From assembly GCA_029747015.1 (NCBI GenBank), contig JAKOGI010000001.1:2586501-2650500 (forward strand): DNA of 64,000 nt. Reading direction: 5' to 3'. A program made the translations under genes and the position numbers. This document shows, one piece after another, positions 27,101-37,507 of this stretch. Within the stretch, counting starts at the first letter, position 1. The number at the start of each line of letters is the position of its first letter. The notes beneath the pieces were generated by a model, which had not been told where the DNA came from, ran no database searches, and saw only the letters and a program-made list of their open reading frames with translations. Source of the DNA: Carnegiea gigantea (Eukaryota; Streptophyta; Magnoliopsida; Caryophyllales; Cactaceae).

Positions 27101-30100
27101 TAGTATAATGTTAATTAATTCATGAACTCACTGCCCGTTCTTTTTTTCAACTTATCACAAATAACTAATTATTAACCACGGTCGATGAGTGCTAATTAGG
27201 GTAAAAAATTAAATTGTGAGTAAGAAATTTGACTAAGTATTAATTAATAAGTGTTGATCACTGCTGATTACTATTGAATGCTAATTAATAATAAGTACTT
27301 ACAACAAGTTAAAATTAACACATTAAAAGAATTGCATCAGATTTGATGTCTTCAGGGCATAGTTTTGAGTACAGGCTAAGCTACGTTGCTATTGCGACAT
27401 GAGTGAAAGGGACTCCATCTGATACCCATATTATATAATTTTAACACCTAGCTAGACCAATTAACCTTAACTTGCATGGCCTCCTTGTAATTCTAGATAA
27501 AGTTAATCAACCTAAGGAATAGTGACATAAAGATTGAACACTCGTTAGCGAGGGGCGGAAAGGGGTCAATTGAAACTCCGCTTTTTGAGAAAAAAAATAA
27601 ATAAATATGGGATATTTTGATAAAAAAATAGATATATATTAATTAGTTCTCAAATATAACACAAAGGTGTGTACAATTAAGTGGTTGGTTGCCTGTTGCT
27701 CCATGTGATAGGTTGTGGGTTTGACACCTGTATTGCCTTTTTTGTTTTTTTTTTTTAATTTTTGCGAGTACCCTTTAAATTTCTTCTATTTTTGTTTCTC
27801 AACCCATGCACCGACCTCCTCTCTCTGCCCTCACTCACGCTTAACTCCCCTGCGTGTTACGCACTTCATTTTTAGAACCATTAAAATTTATGTTATGTGT
27901 ATTATTAATCTCGCCCCCTTACTTTAAATCCTGGTTCCACCCCTGTCGTTAGTTTTCATGAGAATTATTGACGACATGCATGTTGTAAAATGTCCTTATA
28001 TAAACATGTATTTATCGTTACAATGACTTATTCTTTGTGTTTGTTTTGTTCTAACTTTCATCATCTTACTTATCACCATTCCTTTCTTCATTAACTGGAT
28101 ACGGTCTGAGAAACCCTTCAGGGTTTGTACTAACTACTCACACGTGTCAACATCTAATACGTTCATCTATTGTTTGACAAGCTAGGCAACATAAATGCAA
28201 AGCCTATACCATACTTTAAGGAGCACATACTCCTATAATTTACATTAGCGCGACATATTAAAATTTATTTATATGAAAAATACACGTTAAAAAAATATGT
28301 ATACTTGATAAATGAAAATACATACTCTCAAGTATATGATATACATTACTACATAAATATGATGCTACTTAATTATTTCATCGCCACCTTTCTTCTTTTT
28401 TTCCCCCTTTGTCGATGTTGGTTATGAGATTAGCTCTGTTTGTAAATCAACTGTTAGCTGTTAGCTGATCGCTGATTGTATTAGCTGTTTGACTTAACTA
28501 ATTGCAGTAACTATGTGTAAAAAAAGTGTTTGGTAAAGTTAGCTGTTTCTAACAAAGCTATTTGATAAAATTTCACTTATGCCCATGACTCAATTTCATT
28601 ATTTTTCTAAAAAAATAATTTTTCATTGGATAATTATTTTTCTTTTTGATATGAATTATGAATTAAGACTTATGTGATATATAAAATTACATTTATACTT
28701 TTTCCTAATTTTAGTACTTATTATCAAAATATATTTTTAATGTTAAATGTTTTCTTTTTTAATAGCAAGTGAAATTAGGTGATATAAAAAATATTTATAT
28801 ATCATGTAAGACTAACTAACATAAATCATTTGTTAAATTAAGAAAGCATTAAAATTAAAAGCATTATCTTCAATATCATGACCATCCACAACTCTTGTCT
28901 CAAAAAAAAAAGAAAAATTTAAAGCATAAGCATCCAACATTCGAGAATATCATTTGTGAATGACATGTAATGTAAATTTGTCCAAATTATAAGGTTAATA
29001 TGGTCATTATAATAGTAAATATCAAAAAGCTCTTTGAAAAAGTTATCCCAAATAACTTTTTATAAAAGAGCTTTTTGGGTATAAAAAGTTAATCTAAAAA
29101 GCTAATCTACCAAACACCCCAAAGAGCTTTTTGATCAGAGTCAAACAGCTAATACTCCCAAAAAACTCTTTTTGCATCCAAAAAACTCTTTGCCATACAT
29201 GACCTAAGTTAATTAGGTTAATCTATGTATAAGATCCATTAGTTAGATCTAAAGTGATCAGAAATATATTTAATGTAGGACCTCCTATGAGAAATAAATA
29301 CATCTTATAAGAAAATAAAAAAGTCTTTAATTTTCTTACAATGAATAAATTGTGAGCATCGCATAAAAAGATGATGTTGAGTATGGTCTTATATTAATGT
29401 ATAGTCCTTAAACTGTTAAGCCCTGCCTTCTTAACTTCATCACTTAATTATCTCTTTATCTGAGCCAAGTATACACATGGATATGGTACATATTTACATT
29501 ACACTCGTCATTATATGATCTTCTAATATATATTTCATGCGATATTTGAACATTTTCTTTGTCTTATGCCAATCTCTCAATGTGAAATAACTAAATTGCA
29601 TGTATCTAACAATAACTCTCAATGTGAATACCATTTGACCGATATTTGAAAAGATTAAGATATGGACACCTGGCCTTATTCTTGCAAGCGTTACTGCTAA
29701 CAAGGAGACAAATCCCTATAGATACTAAATTAAACTGCATGTATCTCATGTTAGTAAACAATTAATATGTTGTTTTAGCTAGGTAATGTACGTACGTAAT
29801 GCATGTATTTTTGCAATATTGATTAGATTACCAGGGAAGGCGTACGCAAAATGCCAGCATGTATGGCTCACCGGTGCAAATGAGGTCGACAGCAGTGTAT
29901 TTTCTAGAGCTATTCTTGCCAAGGTACCCATCTCTATTAATTATTCCAGCTGTTTCATAATTACCAACAATATAATAAGCACTTCCATGAAAGCAACTAA
30001 TTAGTATTAAAAATAATTAATATATAATTTAATTATTATCATGAAAAATATTGGCAATGCCAAAATCAATATTTGTTTGAGCCTATGACCACTTATATGA

Positions 30101-31899
30101 CAATCTAATTTACTGATTTTATTACCTTTATTTTTTGGAGTAATATGTTTCAAATAGTACTTTTGTGAGCAAAATACAATATAATTACCAACAATGAGCA
30201 CTTTTATAAAGGGGCATTGATCATGGGTTGTTATTAATTTAGTTAATATGGAGTTGCTATATAAATTAATCTAATAATCAAATAATTATTCATTAATATT
30301 ATTATTTTTAAGAAACAAGTTGAATCATGTCACGTTTTACAAAATTTTAAATGACTGTTCACATAGAAATTAGCTGTAATAAGATTTTGAAATTAAAATT
30401 TAAAACAAGTCCATGCACTACATGGATCTTAAAACTGATACAATCTAATGTTCACTCTCTTTTTCTTTTTTTTTGGGGTGTTTGAAATTAAAATTTCAAA
30501 CAAGTCCATGCACTACGGATCTTAAAACTGATATAATCTAATGTTCACTCTCTTTTTTTTTTTTTTTTTTGGGTGGCACCTAACATTGTTCTCTCTCTTG
30601 TTCTTCTATGATTCTATTCCTCGTATATTCCAGAGTGCTCACATACAGGTAAATTCTTAATCCCCACGTACGTATTTCACTTCTGTTATAGAAGATTCCT
30701 CGAGTAAGGAATCATAGACACATGTACATTCAAGATTGTCTTGATAGTGGTGGTTGTCATATGCTGACAGCCACTATAAGTTTTTGCCATGAAAAAAAGG
30801 GTGGAGTCCTCTATGGACAGTGCCACATTTGTCCTGGATAATAGTTAATTATGGATGAAGCATGAATCATAAATCATGGTTCTGGTTTGATGAAATTCCA
30901 GTAACATCATTTTTTGTTTCCTTAAAATACATGTGTTTTGTTGCTATTACAAATAAACTCTACATCTTTGATATGATTTAAATTTACATTACTTTTGGTG
31001 ATGCTATTACAAATAATGTTTTCATGTCTTTTTTATTTTTTTGTTGTCACTACTTAGCTGTGAGATAAATCAATATTAACGATATTTGCAGAGTATCATA
31101 TATTTATCCAAAAAATTAATCTAAGGCAACACGCAGATCTTACAAGTATTTTGTAATGGAATGACCACATTGACCATAGTGGTGATAGGACAACTAATTA
31201 GTTTGTCCCTGTAGCTTTGTATGTAGCAAGAACTGAACTTTGTTGTTGATATAACAATCATATAAATGTTAGTTTTGAAAATACATTACAATATAAAACA
31301 TCCCATAAAAACATTAAAAAAACAAAAGGACTACCTAAGTGAATTTAATTTCTTTTAATAGAGAATTTTAATTCTTATCTAGTGGGAATTTCAAGGGAGT
31401 AGGTGGTAATAGCTAATCACAATTCTTCGATACCAAACTGGTAATTTCCTATGTGCTCTCGGGAGCACATGCTCTCATTATCCACGTATATATATTTTTC
31501 ATGCGTGTATTTGTTATATATTAATTTTTTTATATATATTTGATGATGTGTCTTGTGGGAGTATATGCTCCCAGGAGTCTGATATATATATTGTACCAAA
31601 CTAAGCCAAACGTTTAACAAGACTTGATAACTATTTTCTAAAAAAAATTTCAAAAAAGAAATGACTTGAAAAACTAACTTAAAATTTACAACGTAATAAA
31701 TTAATATGCATCTTTTTTTTTGGGGGGGGGGGGGGTCAGAATAGTAATCATATAATGAATCGCTTGCCTTGCAGACTGTGGTATGTATTCCTCTCATGGA
31801 TGGTATTGTTGAACTTGGCTTCACCGAAGAGGTAACTAAGATATTCCCAATTCTTTCTTTTTTCTTTCTTGTTTGATAATTAAAGTTTTGTGCTGGTTC

Positions 31900-31985
<86 letters not shown>

Positions 31986-32435
31986 AATTAATTTCACCAA
32001 ACATATATATATATATATATATAGACGACTCTTATAGGATAAGGTCTTGTATAGGATGAGTAAGATAAGGTGATCAGTAGTTATCAGTAACTATTGTGTT
32101 AGTGATTGTTAGTATTACCTTGGTTATCAACATATCTTGAATAAATTTTCAAAAGTTACCTTAAAGGTGTGTTGATCACCAAAGTAATATTAACAATAAC
32201 TGAAACTACAGCTACTGATCACTACTGAAATGAGATGATCAATTGTGATCAGTAGCTATTATGTCAGTGATCGTTAATATTACCTTGGTGATCAATATAT
32301 CTTGAACAAATTTTCAAACATTGCCTTAAAGATATATTGATCACCAAAGAAATACTAATCATCACTGAAACAATAGCTACTGATCATTACTGATCACCTC
32401 GACCTACCCAAAACCTCATTCCACCGGGGTCACCC

Positions 32436-32510
<75 letters not shown>

Positions 32511-32527
32511 TATGTATGTATGGTATG

Positions 32528-32605
<78 letters not shown>

Positions 32606-34851
32606 AATTAACTCACCAAAATATAGGTAAAAAGAAAATTTATTTATTTATTTTTTCTTCAGTTTTTTGAACAAATGATAAATTTATTAATTAAAAATCA
32701 TACATATTCAGAATAGATATTATAATTCAAACAAAATATGGCTGACAGCCAAAAAAAAAAAAATGCTAATTACTAAATAATATACCAAACACTCACATAT
32801 CACTTATTCTCATTGTAACAATTAAGAAAGAAATTCCTAAATTTGGCATTTCATTCCGACCAAAACAAACTATTTTTATCATAGTAGACATATTTGACAT
32901 ATCACAATCACATGGATGTGTTTTAGGTTTGATTAATTAATCCACAAATTATCATCAAATTTAAAAAGTCAAAAATGCCAATAACAACCCTTTTTAACTA
33001 AAAATTATTTTTATCATAGCATTGCATTCCAATCCTCATCCATTTTATTAAGGTTCCACTAGAAAAACATCATTTTTAGTGTACTATTTTTTGTAGCTTC
33101 ATGCCGATAAACGTGCTAATGTACAAGTATTCCATCATAAGTATACATGATGCACCATGGCAGGTTCAAGAGGACCCTTCTTTTATTCAACAAGTCAAGG
33201 GCTTTTTCAATGACCATCACCACCACCACCAACCACCACCACCAGTGCCACCACCGAAGCCGGCCCTCTCGGGGCACTCGACCTCAAACCCAGCCGCCTC
33301 ATCCTCTGGCCGCTCCCACTTCGGCCCCACCTTTATACCCACTACTGCAGCGGCGGCCATGTACACCGCCGCAAACCCACCACCATCTGCCGCCACCGAT
33401 GGGCCCGACGGAGAAGAAGACGAGGAGGAGGACGAGGACGAGGAGGACTCCGAGGCTGAGACGAGACGGGTCTTGTTGGGCCAGGTCAATCCGGGCCTGG
33501 CCCAGCCCGACCTCCCGGAGCAGAGTGAGCTCATGCAGCTGGAGCTGTCGGAGGATATCCGGGTCGGGTCACCCGAAGACGCGTCAAACAACCTTGACTC
33601 GGATTTCCACGTAGTGGGTGGACTCACGAGTCACCGCCGAGTTCACTCGTTCCGGGCCGCTGAGTCGACCCGGAGGTGGCCCAACTTGCATCAGCTGCAA
33701 CAACACCACCACCACCAACAAAGTGAGTCGTTAATATTCAGCAGTAACGGCCTCCAACTACCTCCTTCGGGTCAGTAATAAACTAATTAAATAGTTAAGC
33801 TATTGATTATCGTTGCTATTATTCATGCATGCAACATTAATTGATTAAATTAACGACAACCAGTAATAAACAATAATTTATAAAACATTTCAACGTAAGA
33901 AAATGAACATTCTACCACAATAATTGATTTTTATTTCAACTACTTTATATAGTTAAGTACTTGGTAAACTATTGGTATTTTGAAAAACTTCATGGAAAAT
34001 AAAGAATTAAATTATTCATTCTAAACGACACATGACATGAAATGGATCAATAGGGAGAAGATGAAATTGGAAACATATTATAATTCATGTATTTCCAATG
34101 ATATTTCTTTGTTATATTAATATATATTATGTGGGTCTATCGGAATCGATCTCTTTACCAGTAGTTATATGCATAAGGATAAGACAGTTTATATCTAAAT
34201 ATTCTCAGATCCCACAAAAGCAGAATTCATATATATTTTACACTAGCTAGTTAGCTAGGATTAATTAAGGGTCATAGAAACATGAATGTAGAAGTTAAAT
34301 ATAGAAGGGATGACATGGAATTCAACTACACAGTAATTTAATGGGTGGTAGACATTAGGGAATTGAATGTCTGAGAAGAAAAAAAGTGCAGAAGCTTCCA
34401 AGAGTGGGACAAAAGGAATTTGTGACAAGGGTTCGGTGCGTAACGACAATAAGGAATCTGCACACATTAATTTTTTACTTCTTTTTCTACTATTTTTCTT
34501 AGCTTTTTTTTTTGGGGTGTAAATGACAATTTAAAAATTATATATTGCAATAAAATGTTCACTTGGGTATTTGTGAAAAGTTGTATTGCTATTAAAGAAC
34601 AGAGTGTGGAATAATAGGGTTTTGACTTAATTAAATGGAGCTAAAGTGGTGGAATGTAAGTGAACAAAAAAAAGCTGATTCCAAATCCACCTTTTTGGAA
34701 AGCCATTTCACGCAATCACGCATTGCAATGCATCAATAAAATTTGTTATTTTCCGTACTTGGTAATAACTAATAAGTAATCCTTTAAAATGCATGTGATC
34801 ATATTCTCAAAAATTCTCTTCAATGAAAATGATAAAATAATGTGCGTGTAG

Positions 34852-34896
<45 letters not shown>

Positions 34897-36966
34897 GGAT
34901 TGGGTTAAGTAGTCGATCCATTTATATGTATTGTTGGGTTGGGTTATTAATTTAATCAATTAATTAATAATAAAAAATATTTATTGTTTTATCATTTGCA
35001 TTAATTTACACCTGCTGGATTGGAATATTTGGGTGAATTTGCTCCTCCTAAAATTAATTAGCTCTAAATATGTTTGGGAAAAAAAAAAACACGGGATGTT
35101 GATCCCACGCATCATAGATGTCAGCCCAACTCAATCAATTAATGTGCATTAGAAAGCTAACTTATCACTCTTTATCAAACGGGTCGACCCACCTAATCAT
35201 CAATCAGCCATAATCCAACCCAAGCATTCTTTTAGACTTCACATAGTGTAATTCTTTTCTTAAAGAAAAATCTCAAGTCTTCTTTGAATGATAGTCTCAC
35301 CTTAAATAAAATCTTTTTAACTTAATGTGACCAATGGATCAACAATGTTTTTTTTTTTTGAAAGAGTTGTTTTGGCTACAAATTGACAAAACTGAAAATT
35401 GTCATCACTTATAGTACCTTTAAAAATTCATATTTTCATATACACAAAATTTAGTTTATATTTCATGACGTTACAAGTGCATGAATCGGATCATGCATAT
35501 GTAATTTTATGACTTTACTTTATATATTGTACTAAAATTTAGATGTTATGGTACTCATCAAAATTAAATCATTTTTAACTCCACTAATTAACCCATGAAA
35601 TCAATATATCTCCTTTAGCATGCCAAAATTTTATGTACCATCTCTGTTCACCATCTTTCTCCTTAATTATCCTTCTTCTTACTATTACTAAAACTAATGC
35701 TGTTAGTGTTGGCTTCATCAGGTGCAACTCCAATTGAAGAGGAGTTATCTCAAGAGGACACCCACTACTCTCAGACAGTCTCCATCATCCTCCAACTCCA
35801 ATCCGCCACCGCGGCATCATCGTACCTCGCCCACTCACCCAACTCCGCCTTCTTGAAGTGGACCTCCAGGTCCGACCCCCTCCACCTCCACCACCACGCG
35901 CAGCCGCTCGAGGGAACCTCCCAATGGCTCCTCAAGTACATCCTATTCACCGTCCCCTTCCTGCACACCAAGTACGACAATACAGCCTCTCCCAAGTCAT
36001 CCTTGTTAGGCCGGGACGCATCCCGTGGGCCCCGACCCAACAAGGTTGGTGGGACCCCACAAGACGAGCTCTCGGCCAACCACGTGTTGGCCGAGCGACG
36101 TCGGAGGGAGAAGTTGAACGAGAGGTTCATCGTTCTAAGGTCATTGGTGCCATTTGTAACCAAAATGGACAAGGCCTCCATTTTGGGGGACACAATTGAG
36201 TACGTCAAGCAACTTAGAAAAAAAATTCAAGACCTAGAGGAGCGTGCGCTGCAGATGGAGGCTGAGCGCGTGAGGCTCTTAGAAGCAACCAAGGGCAACA
36301 CCGTCGTCGATAAAAGGAAGGTACGAGCCGTGGAGGGTGGAGGCCGAGGTGGCGGGGCAAGGATGGCTCGGGCGGTGGAGCCATCACCAACGCCACCGAC
36401 TGGGGTGGACATGATCCAAGTGTCTATCATTGAGAGTGATGCCTTGGTTGAGCTCCAATGTACGTACAAGGAAGGGTTGTTGCTCGAGGTCATGCTTACT
36501 CTCAGGGATTTGCGCGTAGAGGTCACCGCAGTTCAGTCCTCGTTGAATAATGATTGGTTTGTTGCTGAGTTAAGGGCCAAGGTATGCAGTGCATTATAGC
36601 AAAGGGTGAAATAGTAAAATACATTCTTAAAAAAATACTAATAAAATTTCAAATCATAGCATGAAATTACTTATGCAACTTATAGTTCTCAAAAACTCAT
36701 AATTTCTTCAAAACAACTATTACATTTTGAAAACATATTTTCATTAAAAAAATGTTTCCATCTATCAAAAAACAATTTAGAAAAGCAAATAAAACATTTT
36801 TTAAAATTTCGAGAATAATTTATCTGAGCAATGAACCTTTGTGAATAATGTGCATTTGGTGCGATTGTGTGATCAGGTGAAAGAAAATGCAAATGGGAAG
36901 AAGGCAAGTATAGTTGAAGTGAAGAGGGCAATTAATCAAGTGATACCACATACTGATGTCCTTTAG
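24110..36966 (+). CDS. TT8: bHLH transcription factor of the TRANSPARENT TESTA 8 (bHLH42) type
   Basis: Eight exons: 24110-24213, 24857-25114, 29827-29923, 30634-30648, 31775-31831, 33164-33770, 35722-36581, 36877-36966; 695 aa, all GT-AG with matching phases. Exon 4 is a 15-nt microexon coding SAHIQ. The N-terminal MYB-interacting region (about 1-230) has the subgroup IIIf hallmarks [47 protein letters not shown] and [16 protein letters not shown] His/Pro-rich stretch then an acidic run follow in exon 6. The bHLH domain (about 497-548) keeps the E-box-reading His, Glu and Arg in [19 protein letters not shown]-terminal ACT-like region ends in [16 protein letters not shown]. Family role: nuclear partner of R2R3-MYB and WD40 (TTG1) proteins activating late flavonoid genes for anthocyanin and proanthocyanidin. 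TT8 rather than GL3/EGL3 is chosen from the exon 2-5 and bHLH wording. Confidence 0.95.
27550..27945. mobile_element. hAT-type non-autonomous element in TT8 intron 2
   Basis: The termini GAGGGGCGGAA and, inverted, CAGGGGTGGAA match at 9 of 11 bases and fit the CAGGGG-type hAT consensus. The flanks TCGTTAGC (27542-27549) and TCGTTAGT (27946-27953) are an 8-bp target duplication with one change. No transposase coding sequence is present. Confidence 0.65.
28433..29204. mobile_element. Harbinger-like MITE in TT8 intron 2
   Basis: The ends GCTCTGTTTG and, inverted, GGTCATGTATG are related. Just inside the ends are repeated TTAGCTG units and, inverted, AAACAGCTAA. Flanks are TTA on the left and TAA on the right, so the 3-bp TWA duplication is imperfect. 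The same TTAGCTG-type subterminal repeats occur in the elements at 37687-38119 and 50128-50529. Non-coding. Confidence 0.45.
30389..30579. repeat. 95-bp tandem duplication in TT8 intron 3
   Basis: Two near-identical copies start at 30389 and 30484 with GAAATTAAAATTT, share CAAGTCCATGCACTAC and ATCTAATGTTCACTCTC, and each end in a T-run followed by GGG(T/G)TG. Differences are a few substitutions, a 3-base indel and T-run length. This looks like a recent local duplication. Confidence 0.85.
31904..32602. repeat. Large AT and AC microsatellites in TT8 intron 5
   Basis: Perfect or near-perfect dinucleotide runs surround the foldback in this intron: AT about 31904-31981 and 32003-32023 on the left; TA about 32437-32506 and 32536-32561, then AC about 32562-32602, on the right. 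Repeat length here is likely polymorphic and hard to assemble. Confidence 0.9.
32070..32397. repeat. Two tandem copies of a foldback (inverted repeat) in TT8 intron 5
   Basis: Unit 1 (32070-32222) and unit 2 (32245-32397) are each 153 bp and about 175 bp apart start to start. Each starts and ends with GTGATCAGTAG / CTACTGATCAC-type sequence and folds on itself. In unit 2 the arms (about 32247-32303 and 32329-32385) pair over about 57 bp with roughly 88% identity around a loop of about 26 bases. Neither has a reading frame. It may be a duplicated foldback MITE; transcribed within the intron, it would form long hairpins. Confidence 0.8.
34855..34892. repeat. TA microsatellite in TT8 intron 6
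   Basis: About 19 perfect TA units in the 1951-bp intron between exons 6 and 7. Confidence 0.9.
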
Positions 36967-37507
36967 GCTGTTTCAATTAAGTTAGGCAAGTATATAATCA
37001 AGTACGAACTTAACCAATGATTTTGTCTACCAACTCTTCTTATTAACAGTGATGTAGATCAGCTAGATACCATGTTCATGCACATACTTCAAGAACTTCC
37101 CGGAGAGTGTTTAATTGCAATCTCTCTCAACAACTATTGTTCGTTTGCTTATGAAGGTATAAAACCGCTCACATTGTTCATCCAATGTCCTAAATATCTA
37201 CCTTTTGGGGAGAAAACGTTCTTGAAAACGCAATTATAACTGTGACTAACTTCAAGAAGCTAGCTATCCCTAACTATCATTCGTACAAGGGTTACAAAGC
37301 CCAAAACTGTAGGCTGGGGGCTGAACTGCAAATATGCAAGGGACTGTATCAAATGAGGGTAGGTACCACAATATTGGGCAGGGCAGCATGTTTCAACAGG
37401 TAGTACAAGTTCATAAGAGTTACATACTTTGATGTTAAGAGGACAGAAACTAACATACAAATGGACAGTCTTCGTCGAATGACTTGTTTGAAATGCTCAT
37501 CAATCTA
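36967..37507. other. Convergent intergenic gap between TT8 and COMET
   Basis: The stop codons of TT8 (+) and COMET (-) are only 541 bp apart, so their 3' untranslated regions probably fill or overlap in this space. No further gene or clear terminator-like structure was seen. Confidence 0.6.

Noticed and set aside
31417..32004. 195-codon minus-strand frame with an Ile-Tyr repeat
   Set aside because: It is created by the AT microsatellite in TT8 intron 5 and runs across a TT8 exon on the other strand.
32416..32598. 60-codon frame rich in Cys-Val and Ile-Tyr
   Set aside because: Pure translation of the AC and TA microsatellites.
33217..33627. 136-codon minus-strand frame opposite TT8 exon 6
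   Set aside because: Shadow of GC-rich coding sequence; Ser and Gly runs mirror the acidic and His/Pro codons of TT8.
35771..36208. 145-codon minus-strand frame opposite TT8 exon 7
   Set aside because: Shadow frame of the bHLH exon, no independent family features.
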